From JANRJY01 sp033763735 (GTDB taxonomy: Bacteria; Bacteroidota; Bacteroidia; Cytophagales; UBA9547), in the NCBI GenBank assembly GCA_033763735.1, contig JANRJY010000081.1, positions 1 to 64,000 on the forward strand: a stretch of 64,000 nucleotides of DNA, in the 5' to 3' direction. Positions 18,301 to 25,574 of this stretch are shown here, one piece after another. The notes beneath the pieces are model-generated. The model worked only from the letters and a program-made list of their open reading frames with translations, searched no databases and was not told where the DNA came from. The translations under genes were made by a program, and so were the position numbers. The stretch's first letter is position 1; the number at the start of each line of letters is the position of its first letter.

Positions 18301-20591
18301 CCGTAAACAACCTTCCTTCGGTTTCAGTAACAGGCACTTCTGCATGCTATGGCTTTTCATCAAGCTTAATTGCTTCGGGTGCAAACAGTTATGTGTGGTT
18401 TCCTGGTTCCATTGTTGGTAGCGGCCTTACCATTTCTCCCACTATAAGTGGCGTATACACTGTTTCGGGCACTGATGCAAATGGTTGTATAAATACATCC
18501 ACTGGTACGTTTACCGTAGATCCATTACCTGTTTTGAGTATTTCGGGCAATTATACGATATGTAGTAACACAGGAACAAATATTAGCGTAGCTGGTGCAA
18601 TTTTCTACGCTTGGCAACCTAGTGGTTACATTGGAACCAATAATTTAATGACTCCTAGTTCAACAACCAATTATACAATTACAGGTACTTCAAACAAAGG
18701 ATGTATAGGTTATGGCAATTTTACAATCACCGTTAATGGATTACCAACCATTTCTACATCAGGAAATTTTGAAATTTGTTCCGGAAGTTCTACTTCTATT
18801 TCGGCTTCCGGTGCGAACACATATAATTGGATACCCGGTAACTTAGCAGGAAGTATCAACAATTTAACACCTTCAAATACAACAAATTATACGGTTATTG
18901 GGACAAATTCGAATAATTGCGTTTCCTCAAAAATATTTACAGTCACAGTAAATAGCTTACCAAATATTCAAGTTTCCGGTCCTAATTTTATTTGTACCAA
19001 TTCAAGCACTTCTCTTAGCGCTTCCGGAGCTAATCTTTTTAATTGGATGCCTGGAAATGTGTATGGAACTATTAATAATACAACGCTTTCATCACCAATT
19101 GTATATACTATTACCGGTACAACTTCCAGTGGCTGTTTTAATTACACGACTTATGCAGTTAACGTGGCACCGCAATTATCAATTTCAATTTCAGGAAATA
19201 ATAATATATGTGCAGGATCTAGCACAACTTTAACTGCAACTGGAGCAACTAATTATACTTGGTTGCCGGGAAACTTAACAGGTAATATTCAAAATTTTAG
19301 TCCATCTACTAACACATCCATTACTGTGACTGGAACATCCGGTACTTGTTCTTCTAATCAAACTTTTGCTATTGCTGTGCAATCTTTACCCTTATTGACT
19401 ATTTTAGGACCATCCAGAATTTGTAAAGGAAATACCGCAATTTTAACTGTTTCAGGGGCTAATAATTATTTATGGTTTCCAACAAGCATTTCTGGAAATC
19501 AGGTTTCTTTAAACCCTTCAATTACAAGCGTTTATACTGTTATAGGAACTATAAATAATTGTTCGAATTCAACTAGTCAAATGTTGATTGTCGATAATTT
19601 GCCATCAGTCAGTATTTCAGGCACAAATTCAATTTGTGGGAACACTTTATCTACTTATTCTGCTATTGGAGCCTCACAATATGTTTGGCAACCTGGTAAT
19701 TTTATCGGAAATAGTTTCATTACTAGTATCGCGGGAAATACAGTATTAACATTAACTGGTACAGATGCGAATAATTGTTCAAATAAAGTTTTATTTAGTT
19801 TATATCTAAAACCTGCACCCTCCAGTGTTCAAACTATCATAGGACCAGATTTCGTAAATACTTCCGTTTTGTCAGGATTCAGAATTAATCAATCAGTCAA
19901 TTCAATTACTTATTGGACTGCAACAGGTACAAATGTGGGCATCCAAGGAAGTGATTCCACAAAAATAAGTTGGTCAAATCCGGGTTCTTATTCTATTTCA
20001 GTTAGTAATCAAAATAGCTGTGGCACAAGCAATGTATTCACTAAAACCGTTTCAGTTACATCGCCTGTTATTATTCCTGTTTTAACCGGAATTAGCATCA
20101 TTGGCACGAATTCCATTGATTACAACGCAGGGACCGTTCAATTAAACGCAATGGCTATTCCTTCAAGTGCATTGTTGCCTACAATTGTTTGGTCAATTAG
20201 CGACTCTACCCTAGCAAAAGTGAATCAAGATGGGCTCGTAACAGCTCTTAAAAATGGCGTAATTACAATTACTGCAACCGTTATAACTAATTCTCAAATT
20301 CAACAAACTTTTGTCATGACTATTTCAGGTCAATCAACCCCAACGATGATAGGCACAAATATTCAAAATGCTTTGAACATTGATCTAAAAATTTGGCCAA
20401 ATCCTGCTAAAAATGTATTGAATATTTCAAACAATGGTACGGTAAAAGACATTTCTGTATTGGATGTTTATGGTAGTTTGGTATTACAAACTAAAATTGA
20501 ATCAGGAATATCAAAAATTGATATTCCATTTATTCAAGGTATTTACTTTTTAATTACTGATAATCAAAGAATTAAGTTTGTAATCGAATAG
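15309..20591 (+). CDS. Giant T9SS-secreted protein: SGNH-esterase-like head, twelve tandem repeats, Big2-like domain, C-terminal sorting domain
   Basis: This is a 1760-residue surface or secreted protein. A signal peptide (FLLLFVLTTLVSNRTFSQ) is followed by an SGNH/GDSL-hydrolase-like domain (about 40-240) with block I ILVYGQSIAKQEW, a block-II-like NRSIGGC glycine and a block-V D-x-x-H in TSDGSHLNDQG, so Ser, Asp and His candidates are present. A beta-rich region (about 245-480) follows, then two ~80-residue repeats (about 480-642), twelve ~72-residue repeats (643-1502), a PKD-like stretch, a Big2-like domain (about 1590-1670) and a type IX sorting domain (IWPNPAKNVLNI... to the end). It stands alone on the plus strand and converges on the PP2C gene with 7 bp between stops. 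A surface esterase or adhesin role is inference. Confidence 0.88.
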   Translation: MRIFLLLFVLTTLVSNRTFSQLPYPLPAPQDTTQFGRYLQRTMKLLATSTPTKRNTVKILVYGQSIAKQEWSDTVRKYLKIRFPYANIIMINRSIGGCWAGCLQDPVAYDVSPFYPDLILFDVYGWSGSGGNQGPEYENIISYFRTNTTAEVGMQTHHVTPGDSAGGNDPSDFIRLRDKYGVEIIDVRTPWFKYLRDNNKKATQLTSDGSHLNDQGNFLMARLWMPYLQYKPQFASDTFNLVKTYKVGTDIFWVNGVLTLPFNGNKVTIVTSTPQTGTDSAIVMIDNQKPSTLPGVIMFNRPNEPYDTVFKHFSQYDWPWQKAAIMKFNPGFPKKVENWTLTFTSYTNTTNFSYSVAGSKTGADGNGSYSGNAVFTSTSKIVVIDRSKFWLNTGPYSNTFLTTGYTIKWQAMPFFSNSFKPPITTTSSVIDSVVTLAQGISNTNHTLVLTATGSKNVPIKEIKIYQPYYGRVLDNFTILSPLLLVTSPGVLCLGNAVNLANTFRDANSLAGIVTYWQDAAATISVTSPNFITVSGTYYIKKQAFVAGRSDIKPVVVQIVTCQPNLQVTQPQAVCAPSVIDLSSTYNDVNSVSGIVSYWRDSGATLTVTSPFSVSISGVYFIKKVGTVGGLSDIKPVTVTVNSMPNTSVFAPNSICSGMTITASATGANTYTWFPGSLSGGNQNLSPSTTTTYTLVGNSLGCIKNSIFTISVSSTPVLGLSGATSICSGTGTALTASGATFYNWLPGSLTGSIQNLTPLFTTNYTLTGSFSSGCSSKILFTVSVSGVPFVNVNGNNTICNGQIASLTASGTSNFMWLPGSITGAILNISPTVTGLFTVIGSNGGLCQNAKVVTVTVNSLPGISTSGVFTTCSAISTTINAIGGVSYLWFPGSITGNSAVFSPLNTTNYTLVGTNAQGCSSSTNFTITVSSLPLLTLTGNSTICKFKTTNIIASGANNYTWQPGGLIGSNQSLSPSNTIIYSITGTNSNGCSSIKNVTITVNNLPSVSVTGTSACYGFSSSLIASGANSYVWFPGSIVGSGLTISPTISGVYTVSGTDANGCINTSTGTFTVDPLPVLSISGNYTICSNTGTNISVAGAIFYAWQPSGYIGTNNLMTPSSTTNYTITGTSNKGCIGYGNFTITVNGLPTISTSGNFEICSGSSTSISASGANTYNWIPGNLAGSINNLTPSNTTNYTVIGTNSNNCVSSKIFTVTVNSLPNIQVSGPNFICTNSSTSLSASGANLFNWMPGNVYGTINNTTLSSPIVYTITGTTSSGCFNYTTYAVNVAPQLSISISGNNNICAGSSTTLTATGATNYTWLPGNLTGNIQNFSPSTNTSITVTGTSGTCSSNQTFAIAVQSLPLLTILGPSRICKGNTAILTVSGANNYLWFPTSISGNQVSLNPSITSVYTVIGTINNCSNSTSQMLIVDNLPSVSISGTNSICGNTLSTYSAIGASQYVWQPGNFIGNSFITSIAGNTVLTLTGTDANNCSNKVLFSLYLKPAPSSVQTIIGPDFVNTSVLSGFRINQSVNSITYWTATGTNVGIQGSDSTKISWSNPGSYSISVSNQNSCGTSNVFTKTVSVTSPVIIPVLTGISIIGTNSIDYNAGTVQLNAMAIPSSALLPTIVWSISDSTLAKVNQDGLVTALKNGVITITATVITNSQIQQTFVMTISGQSTPTMIGTNIQNALNIDLKIWPNPAKNVLNISNNGTVKDISVLDVYGSLVLQTKIESGISKIDIPFIQGIYFLITDNQRIKFVIE
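17235..19814 (+). repeat. Twelve tandem ~216-bp coding repeats
   Basis: Within the giant surface protein gene there are twelve head-to-tail units of about 72 codons. Each carries LP-x-x-x-x-SG near its start, then IC (one cysteine), ASGA-x-x-Y-x-W-x-PG, SPS-x-T-x-YT and a second cysteine in GT-x-x-x-GC. The units are diverged in DNA (no identical copies seen), so they are old. Each has two cysteines placed to form one disulfide per repeat. They resemble Ig-like repeats common in Bacteroidota T9SS cargo. Confidence 0.9.
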
Positions 20592-20598
20592 TTGCAAT

Positions 20599-22812
20599 TT
20601 AAACCTCAAACCCAATCACCATTATATCGTCTGTTTGTTCGGTGTTTCCTTTCCATTGATTAAAAGTGGTTTCAATAGCCATGAGTCGTTTGTCTTCAGG
20701 CATTGTACTAACTTTTACAAGTAATTCACGGAAGTGATTGTATAAGAACTTATTGGCTCCTCCTTCACCTCCAAATTGGCCTGCAAATCCGTCTGAAAAA
20801 ATATAAAATTGATCATCTTTTTGAATATCAATTTCATTATTAACAAAAGTCGCATTTCTCCCTCCTCTTTGCAATCCAATACCGAATTTATCTCCTTTAA
20901 TTTGGATTATATCACCATTGCGCAATATGTAAAGTGGATTATTTGCCCCTGCAAAATGTATTTTGTTATTCCTTTTATCAATCATGCAAAGCGAAATGTC
21001 CATCCCATCTTTCGACATGGCTCCTTCTTTATCTTGATGTAAAGTTGTAACCAAGTTTTCGCTTAATTGGGTTAATATTTCACCTGGAGTTATAGTTAGC
21101 CCTTTGTCCACAATTTGATTGAGCAAATTATATCCAATCAACGACATAAAAGCACCTGCCACTCCATGCCCGGTACAATCCACAGCAGCTATATAAGTAA
21201 TACCGTTTCGGTGATAAAACCAATAAAAGTCGCCACTCACTATATCTTTAGGTTTATAAAACACGAAGAAAGATTTGAAATAATCATTGATTAAATCGAG
21301 AGGAGGAAGGATGGAATCTTGTATGAATTTTGAAGTGACTATACTATCTGTAACCTCAGTGTAAAGTTCGCTTATTTTATATGATTGCCTTTCAAGCTCA
21401 TTGCTTTGCTTTTGCAATTCTTCGTTTTGAGTTAATATTTCTTCTTTTTGCTGGTTGATTTCTTCCGTACGTTCTCTTACTTTTAGTTCAAGTTCTTTAT
21501 TTATATTTTCTTGAATTCTTCTGTTGATTTCCAATTGTTCAATAAGTTTTGCTTGATTTTGTTCATTGTCAGATTTCAGATGTTTGATTTTATCGGCAAG
21601 TGCAACGGATATAAAAATCATGTGGATAGAAGCCGTGATGTAATAATAAAATCCTACCAACCATCCTGAAGTAATATAATCTATGAACTGACCATAAATT
21701 GGAATTCCAGGAATCAGTGAATCTGGAAAGCTTCCGTAACTATATTGACTATATAATCCTAAAAACAACACTAAGTGTCCAAAGAAAAAATAAAGGATGA
21801 ATCTTTTCTTTTCAATGTAAAATCGGAAAAATATTAAAATTGTAAGTGAGAGAAGAATATATGCATCTATGGGTTGGCAAATGATTCTAAAATATCTGGC
21901 ATCACCGGAAAGAAAAATTAACAAATATAAAACGGTTCTAAAAAGTATAAATACCAATGATAAATAATAAACCGATTTCTGTTTTGATTTTAATTCCAAA
22001 AAATAACTTACAAAAAGTACAATAGAAATAATGAGGCCATATCTACTCAAATCTAATGCTATAAAGTTAAACTCAGGATGGTTTGGCCAATAATACATAA
22101 AACCAAATCCATCTGTCAATACCATGATTAATTCAAAAGCAATAAAAAAAACATAGTATATATATGACACCTCCCGAAGTGATACAAAAAAGAAAAAACT
22201 AAGTGTAAGAGCAAAAACAAAAAATCCCATGAAAAGTCCTTTTTCATAATTTTCTCTAAGGGTATAATTCAAAAATTTCACATAATTTCTTACTATGATA
22301 TATGAATAAGATCTGCCTGAGCCATAAATCCTTAAATAATATGTCTTTGTTTCTTTAGGAGCTAGGGTAATTACAAATAACGGATTTTTGTGTTCAATGG
22401 GGCGTGAATGAAAACGGTATTCAGTACCCATCGAATCAACCATATATTCATTTCTGAAATTGGGGTAATATTGCCATAGTTTTTTGTTTCCATAATTATA
22501 ATTTTCAAAATAAAAGTTAGCATAATCTACCGAATCAGGATTATGAATTTGAATCGCATACCAAAAAAAATACATTTTACTTTCAGGATAATTTTTCCAA
22601 TACTCTTCTCCTAAAAGTTTTTTATCGAATTTTATTTCACCTTTCAAAACGTCATTTAAGGATATTTTTCCAATGGAGTCGGCATAAAAATACATATATT
22701 GATTTACTTGAATTATTTCTTTGTTTTTGTCAAGAATCAAGGTATCAGACGAGCCATAGATTACCTGTGAAATGACAATAGAACAAATAAAAAGTGAAAA
22801 ATTTTTTAACAT
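20599..22812 (-). CDS. 7TMR-DISM receptor with SpoIIE-type PP2C phosphatase output
   Basis: This 737-residue transmembrane signalling protein has a signal peptide, a periplasmic 7TMR-DISMED2-like sensor region (about 25-180), seven membrane helices (about 185-405), a long coiled coil (about 410-490, rich in EINQQKEEILTQNEELQKQ-like heptads) and a PP2C/SpoIIE domain. Phosphatase acidic motifs are visible: SGDFYW, VDCTGHGVAGAFMS, SDGFAGQFGG and TDDIMVIG. Such proteins usually dephosphorylate an anti-sigma-factor antagonist, but no such partner is adjacent. It is followed on its own strand by nothing (it converges with the giant surface protein). Confidence 0.92.
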   Translation of the reverse strand: MLKNFSLFICSIVISQVIYGSSDTLILDKNKEIIQVNQYMYFYADSIGKISLNDVLKGEIKFDKKLLGEEYWKNYPESKMYFFWYAIQIHNPDSVDYANFYFENYNYGNKKLWQYYPNFRNEYMVDSMGTEYRFHSRPIEHKNPLFVITLAPKETKTYYLRIYGSGRSYSYIIVRNYVKFLNYTLRENYEKGLFMGFFVFALTLSFFFFVSLREVSYIYYVFFIAFELIMVLTDGFGFMYYWPNHPEFNFIALDLSRYGLIISIVLFVSYFLELKSKQKSVYYLSLVFILFRTVLYLLIFLSGDARYFRIICQPIDAYILLSLTILIFFRFYIEKKRFILYFFFGHLVLFLGLYSQYSYGSFPDSLIPGIPIYGQFIDYITSGWLVGFYYYITASIHMIFISVALADKIKHLKSDNEQNQAKLIEQLEINRRIQENINKELELKVRERTEEINQQKEEILTQNEELQKQSNELERQSYKISELYTEVTDSIVTSKFIQDSILPPLDLINDYFKSFFVFYKPKDIVSGDFYWFYHRNGITYIAAVDCTGHGVAGAFMSLIGYNLLNQIVDKGLTITPGEILTQLSENLVTTLHQDKEGAMSKDGMDISLCMIDKRNNKIHFAGANNPLYILRNGDIIQIKGDKFGIGLQRGGRNATFVNNEIDIQKDDQFYIFSDGFAGQFGGEGGANKFLYNHFRELLVKVSTMPEDKRLMAIETTFNQWKGNTEQTDDIMVIGFEV

Positions 22813-22856
22813 ATAATAGTTTAAGAAATTGTATATGAAACGGAAATAGGAAGTAA

Positions 22857-23537
22857 TTAGTTTTGAGTGTTTGATTTGACGAATGTAGTGTAAAATTCTT
22901 TTAAGTAATTTGGCTCAAAAAGCTCTAAATTTTCGAACCATTCTTCCTTAAAGAATAATTCTGCAATTGTACCAACACTAGCGGCTGAAGCCTTACTATC
23001 TATATGAAAATAGGCGTTTGGATGGCTAATCACTTCTGAACATTTATTAGCACCATTTCCAATAAAAAGTACTTTATTTTCCTTTAAATAATTATGTAAA
23101 AATTGCTTGTCAATAATTTCTGCAGCATCAGGTTTTACATTTTTGTTATTTTCATCATATAACCCATAATAAATTTCCATTCTGCGGGCATCAATTGTTG
23201 GGCAAATCAAAAAACCATTAATTCGATATTGATAAGCCAAAGCTTGTAATGTGTTTACTCCAATAAGTGGTTTGTCCAATGCAAAACACAATCCTTTGGC
23301 AGTGGAAGAAGCTATTCGCAATCCAGTATATGATCCAGGGCCTTTACTAACCGCAATAGCATCTGTTTGATGCAAGGATTTTCCGGCTATTTCAAAACAA
23401 TTTTTTATTAGAAGGATAATTTTTTCAGCGTGGGATTTCTCTTTTAGGGATTCACTCAAAGCAACTAATTTGCCATCGTCATGCAATGCAACCGAACAGT
23501 TTTCGGTGGAAGTTTCCAATGAAAGAATCAATGCCAT
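22857..23537 (-). CDS. tsaB: tRNA threonylcarbamoyladenosine biosynthesis protein TsaB
   Basis: TsaB is the dimerisation partner of TsaD in making t6A37 of ANN-decoding tRNAs. The 226-residue length and the N-terminal actin-like ATPase fold (ILSLETSTENCSVALHDDG, then AVSKGPGSYTGLRIASSTAKGLCF) are diagnostic. The C-terminus is the variable region typical of the family. It lies 7 bp after rimM and belongs to the rpsP-rimM-tsaB run. Confidence 0.95.
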   Translation of the reverse strand: MALILSLETSTENCSVALHDDGKLVALSESLKEKSHAEKIILLIKNCFEIAGKSLHQTDAIAVSKGPGSYTGLRIASSTAKGLCFALDKPLIGVNTLQALAYQYRINGFLICPTIDARRMEIYYGLYDENNKNVKPDAAEIIDKQFLHNYLKENKVLFIGNGANKCSEVISHPNAYFHIDSKASAASVGTIAELFFKEEWFENLELFEPNYLKEFYTTFVKSNTQN

Positions 23538-23544
23538 AACTATC

Positions 23545-24069
23545 CTAAGTATCTCCGTAATACAAATCTATAAATCCTTCGGGAAGCTCAACCTGAATTT
23601 CTCTTTTTCGATTGAGAACTTTTGTAATGAAATTACTTCTGATGGGAATAAATAGCTCATTTTTATCTTTTGTTACAGCCAGCAACTCATTTCCTGGGTT
23701 ATCAAAGTATGCACTAACATTGCCAATGAATCCAATAGATTTATCTATGACCTTATAATTAATAAGAGCTTCATATGAAATATTGTCAAGATCTTCCGGA
23801 TTGGCTTTATTGGATGGTATCAATAATGAATTTCCAATGAGTTTTCTTACAGCAACATCCGTATCAATGTCTTCCAGCTTTATTATGGCTTTGTTGCTGT
23901 TAATTGATAGCTCTTTAACGAAAAATGGAACCGGAATTTCATTAATCGTAATGAAAACCGATTCCATTTTGGAATAAAATTTAGGGTTTGAGGAGAAAAT
24001 TATTGCTGAAAATTGTCCCTTAAATCCATGGGCTTTGCTGATTTTACCCAAAAGGTAATAATCATCCAT
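23545..24069 (-). CDS. rimM: 16S rRNA processing protein RimM
   Basis: RimM assists maturation of the 30S head and binds S19. The 174-residue protein has the N-terminal RimM barrel (YYLLGKISKAHGFKGQ) and a C-terminal PRC barrel (IGFIGNVSAYFDNPGNELLAV, FIPIRSNFITKVLNRKREIQVELPEGF). It is 8 bp downstream of rpsP, the usual order, but trmD does not follow. Confidence 0.95.
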   Translation of the reverse strand: MDDYYLLGKISKAHGFKGQFSAIIFSSNPKFYSKMESVFITINEIPVPFFVKELSINSNKAIIKLEDIDTDVAVRKLIGNSLLIPSNKANPEDLDNISYEALINYKVIDKSIGFIGNVSAYFDNPGNELLAVTKDKNELFIPIRSNFITKVLNRKREIQVELPEGFIDLYYGDT

Positions 24070-24077
24070 ATGTGCAA

Positions 24078-24755
24078 TTATGCTTTTGGTGCTTCTTCTT
24101 CAGGAGCTACTGCATCAGGAGTTGATTCCGATGCTGCTTCAGCAACAACTTCCACAACAGGTGCTGTTTCAACTACATTTTCTACAACAGGTGCTGTTTC
24201 AACTACATTTTCTACAACAGGAACTGAATCAATTGCAACTTCAGCAACAGTAGCTGTCTCAGTTACTGCTTCAGCAGTAGGTTCTACAGTTTCGACAACT
24301 TTATTTTTATTTTTTATAGCTTCTTCTCGAGCAGCATTCACTTGAATTTCAGCTTCCAAACGAGCTTTAGCCGATTTGGATTTTTGATCCGCAAGTTTAT
24401 TCTTCTTAGATTCAATTTTTCCAATTTTGTTGTCTATCCAAGCTTGCAGTTTTTTGTCGGCATCTTCCTGAGTAATAGCGCCTTTATTTACACCTACTTG
24501 AAGATGTTTTTTGTACAACAAACCTTTATAAGAAAGCATTGCCTTAACAGTGTCAGTAGGTGTGGCACCTTTCATCAACCATTCGAAAGCTTTATCTTCC
24601 TGTAATTCTATAGTAGCAGGATTTGTATTGGGATTGTAAATTCCTATTTTTTCAATGAATTTCCCATCACGTGGGTATCTTGAGTCAGCAATTACTACAT
24701 CAAACAATGCTAATTTTTTGCGACCTTTTCTGGATAATCTGATTTTTACTGACAT
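24078..24755 (-). CDS. rpsP: 30S ribosomal protein S16 with long C-terminal extension
   Basis: The first ~85 residues are a normal S16 (MSVKIRLSRKGRKKLALFDVVIADSRYPRDGKFIEKIG in pieces, then NPATIELQEDKAFEWLMKGATPTDTVKAMLS). The protein is 225 residues, against about 80-90 in most bacteria. The middle (about 110-160) is a lysine/alanine-rich helix and the end (about 165-225) is a low-complexity acidic tail rich in Val, Glu, Thr and Ala with a repeated VVENVVETAP unit. S16 with an acidic tail is seen in other Bacteroidota; this one is long. It leads the rpsP-rimM-tsaB run and has its own promoter. Confidence 0.95.
   Translation of the reverse strand: MSVKIRLSRKGRKKLALFDVVIADSRYPRDGKFIEKIGIYNPNTNPATIELQEDKAFEWLMKGATPTDTVKAMLSYKGLLYKKHLQVGVNKGAITQEDADKKLQAWIDNKIGKIESKKNKLADQKSKSAKARLEAEIQVNAAREEAIKNKNKVVETVEPTAEAVTETATVAEVAIDSVPVVENVVETAPVVENVVETAPVVEVVAEAASESTPDAVAPEEEAPKA
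24151..24220 (-). repeat. 30-bp in-frame tandem repeat in the rpsP tail
   Basis: Two 30-bp units (24151-24180 and 24181-24210) differ at one base, and a third is partial (to 24220). On the coding strand they encode the decapeptide VVENVVETAP. The near identity at DNA level points to recent slippage, so the tail length may vary between strains. Confidence 0.85.
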
Positions 24756-24802
24756 ATAAGTTAATTTATTTGCAGAACCCGTCTGCGTTAAATTTTGGGC
24801 TG

Positions 24803-24832
24803 CAAATATAGGAATAATTTATATATAACAAT
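24803..24832 (-). promoter_or_regulatory. Bacteroidota-type promoter for rpsP
   Basis: On the minus strand, TATATTTG (24810-24803) matches the -7 consensus TAnnTTTG, and an ATTG at 24832-24829 lies 18 bp upstream as a -33 element. The expected transcript start leaves a ~40-nt leader that contains a small inverted repeat (GCAGA-N5-TCTGC, 24772-24786), which might form a leader hairpin. Confidence 0.6.
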
Positions 24833-24956
24833 ATTTTTTGCAAACTTTTGAATTTCTGAGTTCAATAAATACGTTATTAATAAAACCTGACTTGCATATA
24901 TATGAATGTTTCAAGCATAAAACTAGCCAAGTAAAGCATTTTCAATATTCTTTTGA

Positions 24957-25571
24957 TTATAACTTCTCCAACAACAACTTTAATCCAAATACAATCAGAG
25001 CAATTCCGGAAATGCGATTGAGCCATTTGAGCACATTATCGTGCAAAAGGTCGCTTAAGCGCTGTGCAAGGTATATTTTGAGCAAATCTGTTAAAAAAAC
25101 AGTAAGTACTGTGCAACTAAAAAATAATGCTACCTTATTATTGTAATATTCCAAATCCAAAGATGCAACGCCTACTGCCCCTATCCAAAAGAAAAACACT
25201 CCGGGGTTTATAAAATTTAGGGTAAATCCTTTTAGAAAATATTTGAGCCTGTCCTTTTTCGAAAATTCTATTTCAGAATTTTCGGCATGAGCTGTTTTTT
25301 TGAATATACTATAAGCACCAAATGCTATAAGTAAAGCACCTCCACCTATGCCCATTATTTTAATAACCCATTCATTGTCAGAATATTGCGCCAATCCTAA
25401 ATATGTTATGGTAACATACATTGCATCACTAAGTGACACACCAATAGCTGTATAAAATGCTGGAAGAAAACCTCTTTTGATAGATGTTTGGATTAATAAA
25501 AAAAATACAGGACCAATTAATAATGCAAGTGCAAAACCTAAGCCAACTCCTTTAAATATAATAGGCAACAT
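24957..25571 (-). CDS. LysE/RhtB-family amino-acid exporter
   Basis: This is a 204-residue inner-membrane protein with about six hydrophobic helices. The N-terminal signature (GVGLGFALALLIGPVFFLLIQTSIKRGF) is typical of LysE/RhtB transporters, which export amino acids or related metabolites; the conserved NPGVFFFW segment is also present. It lies 3 bp after the GH3-like gene, suggesting co-transcription. The substrate is unknown. Confidence 0.9.
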   Translation of the reverse strand: MLPIIFKGVGLGFALALLIGPVFFLLIQTSIKRGFLPAFYTAIGVSLSDAMYVTITYLGLAQYSDNEWVIKIMGIGGGALLIAFGAYSIFKKTAHAENSEIEFSKKDRLKYFLKGFTLNFINPGVFFFWIGAVGVASLDLEYYNNKVALFFSCTVLTVFLTDLLKIYLAQRLSDLLHDNVLKWLNRISGIALIVFGLKLLLEKL

Positions 25572-25574
25572 TTA

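Noticed and set aside
17235..19814. Possible CRISPR-like or satellite array
   Set aside because: The period is about 216 bp, in frame and diverged, and encodes protein repeats; there are no short identical repeats with unique spacers.
24013..24345. 110-codon plus-strand ORF rich in Ser/Thr/Ala opposite rpsP
   Set aside because: It is the antisense of the repetitive rpsP tail; the S16 reading is certain.
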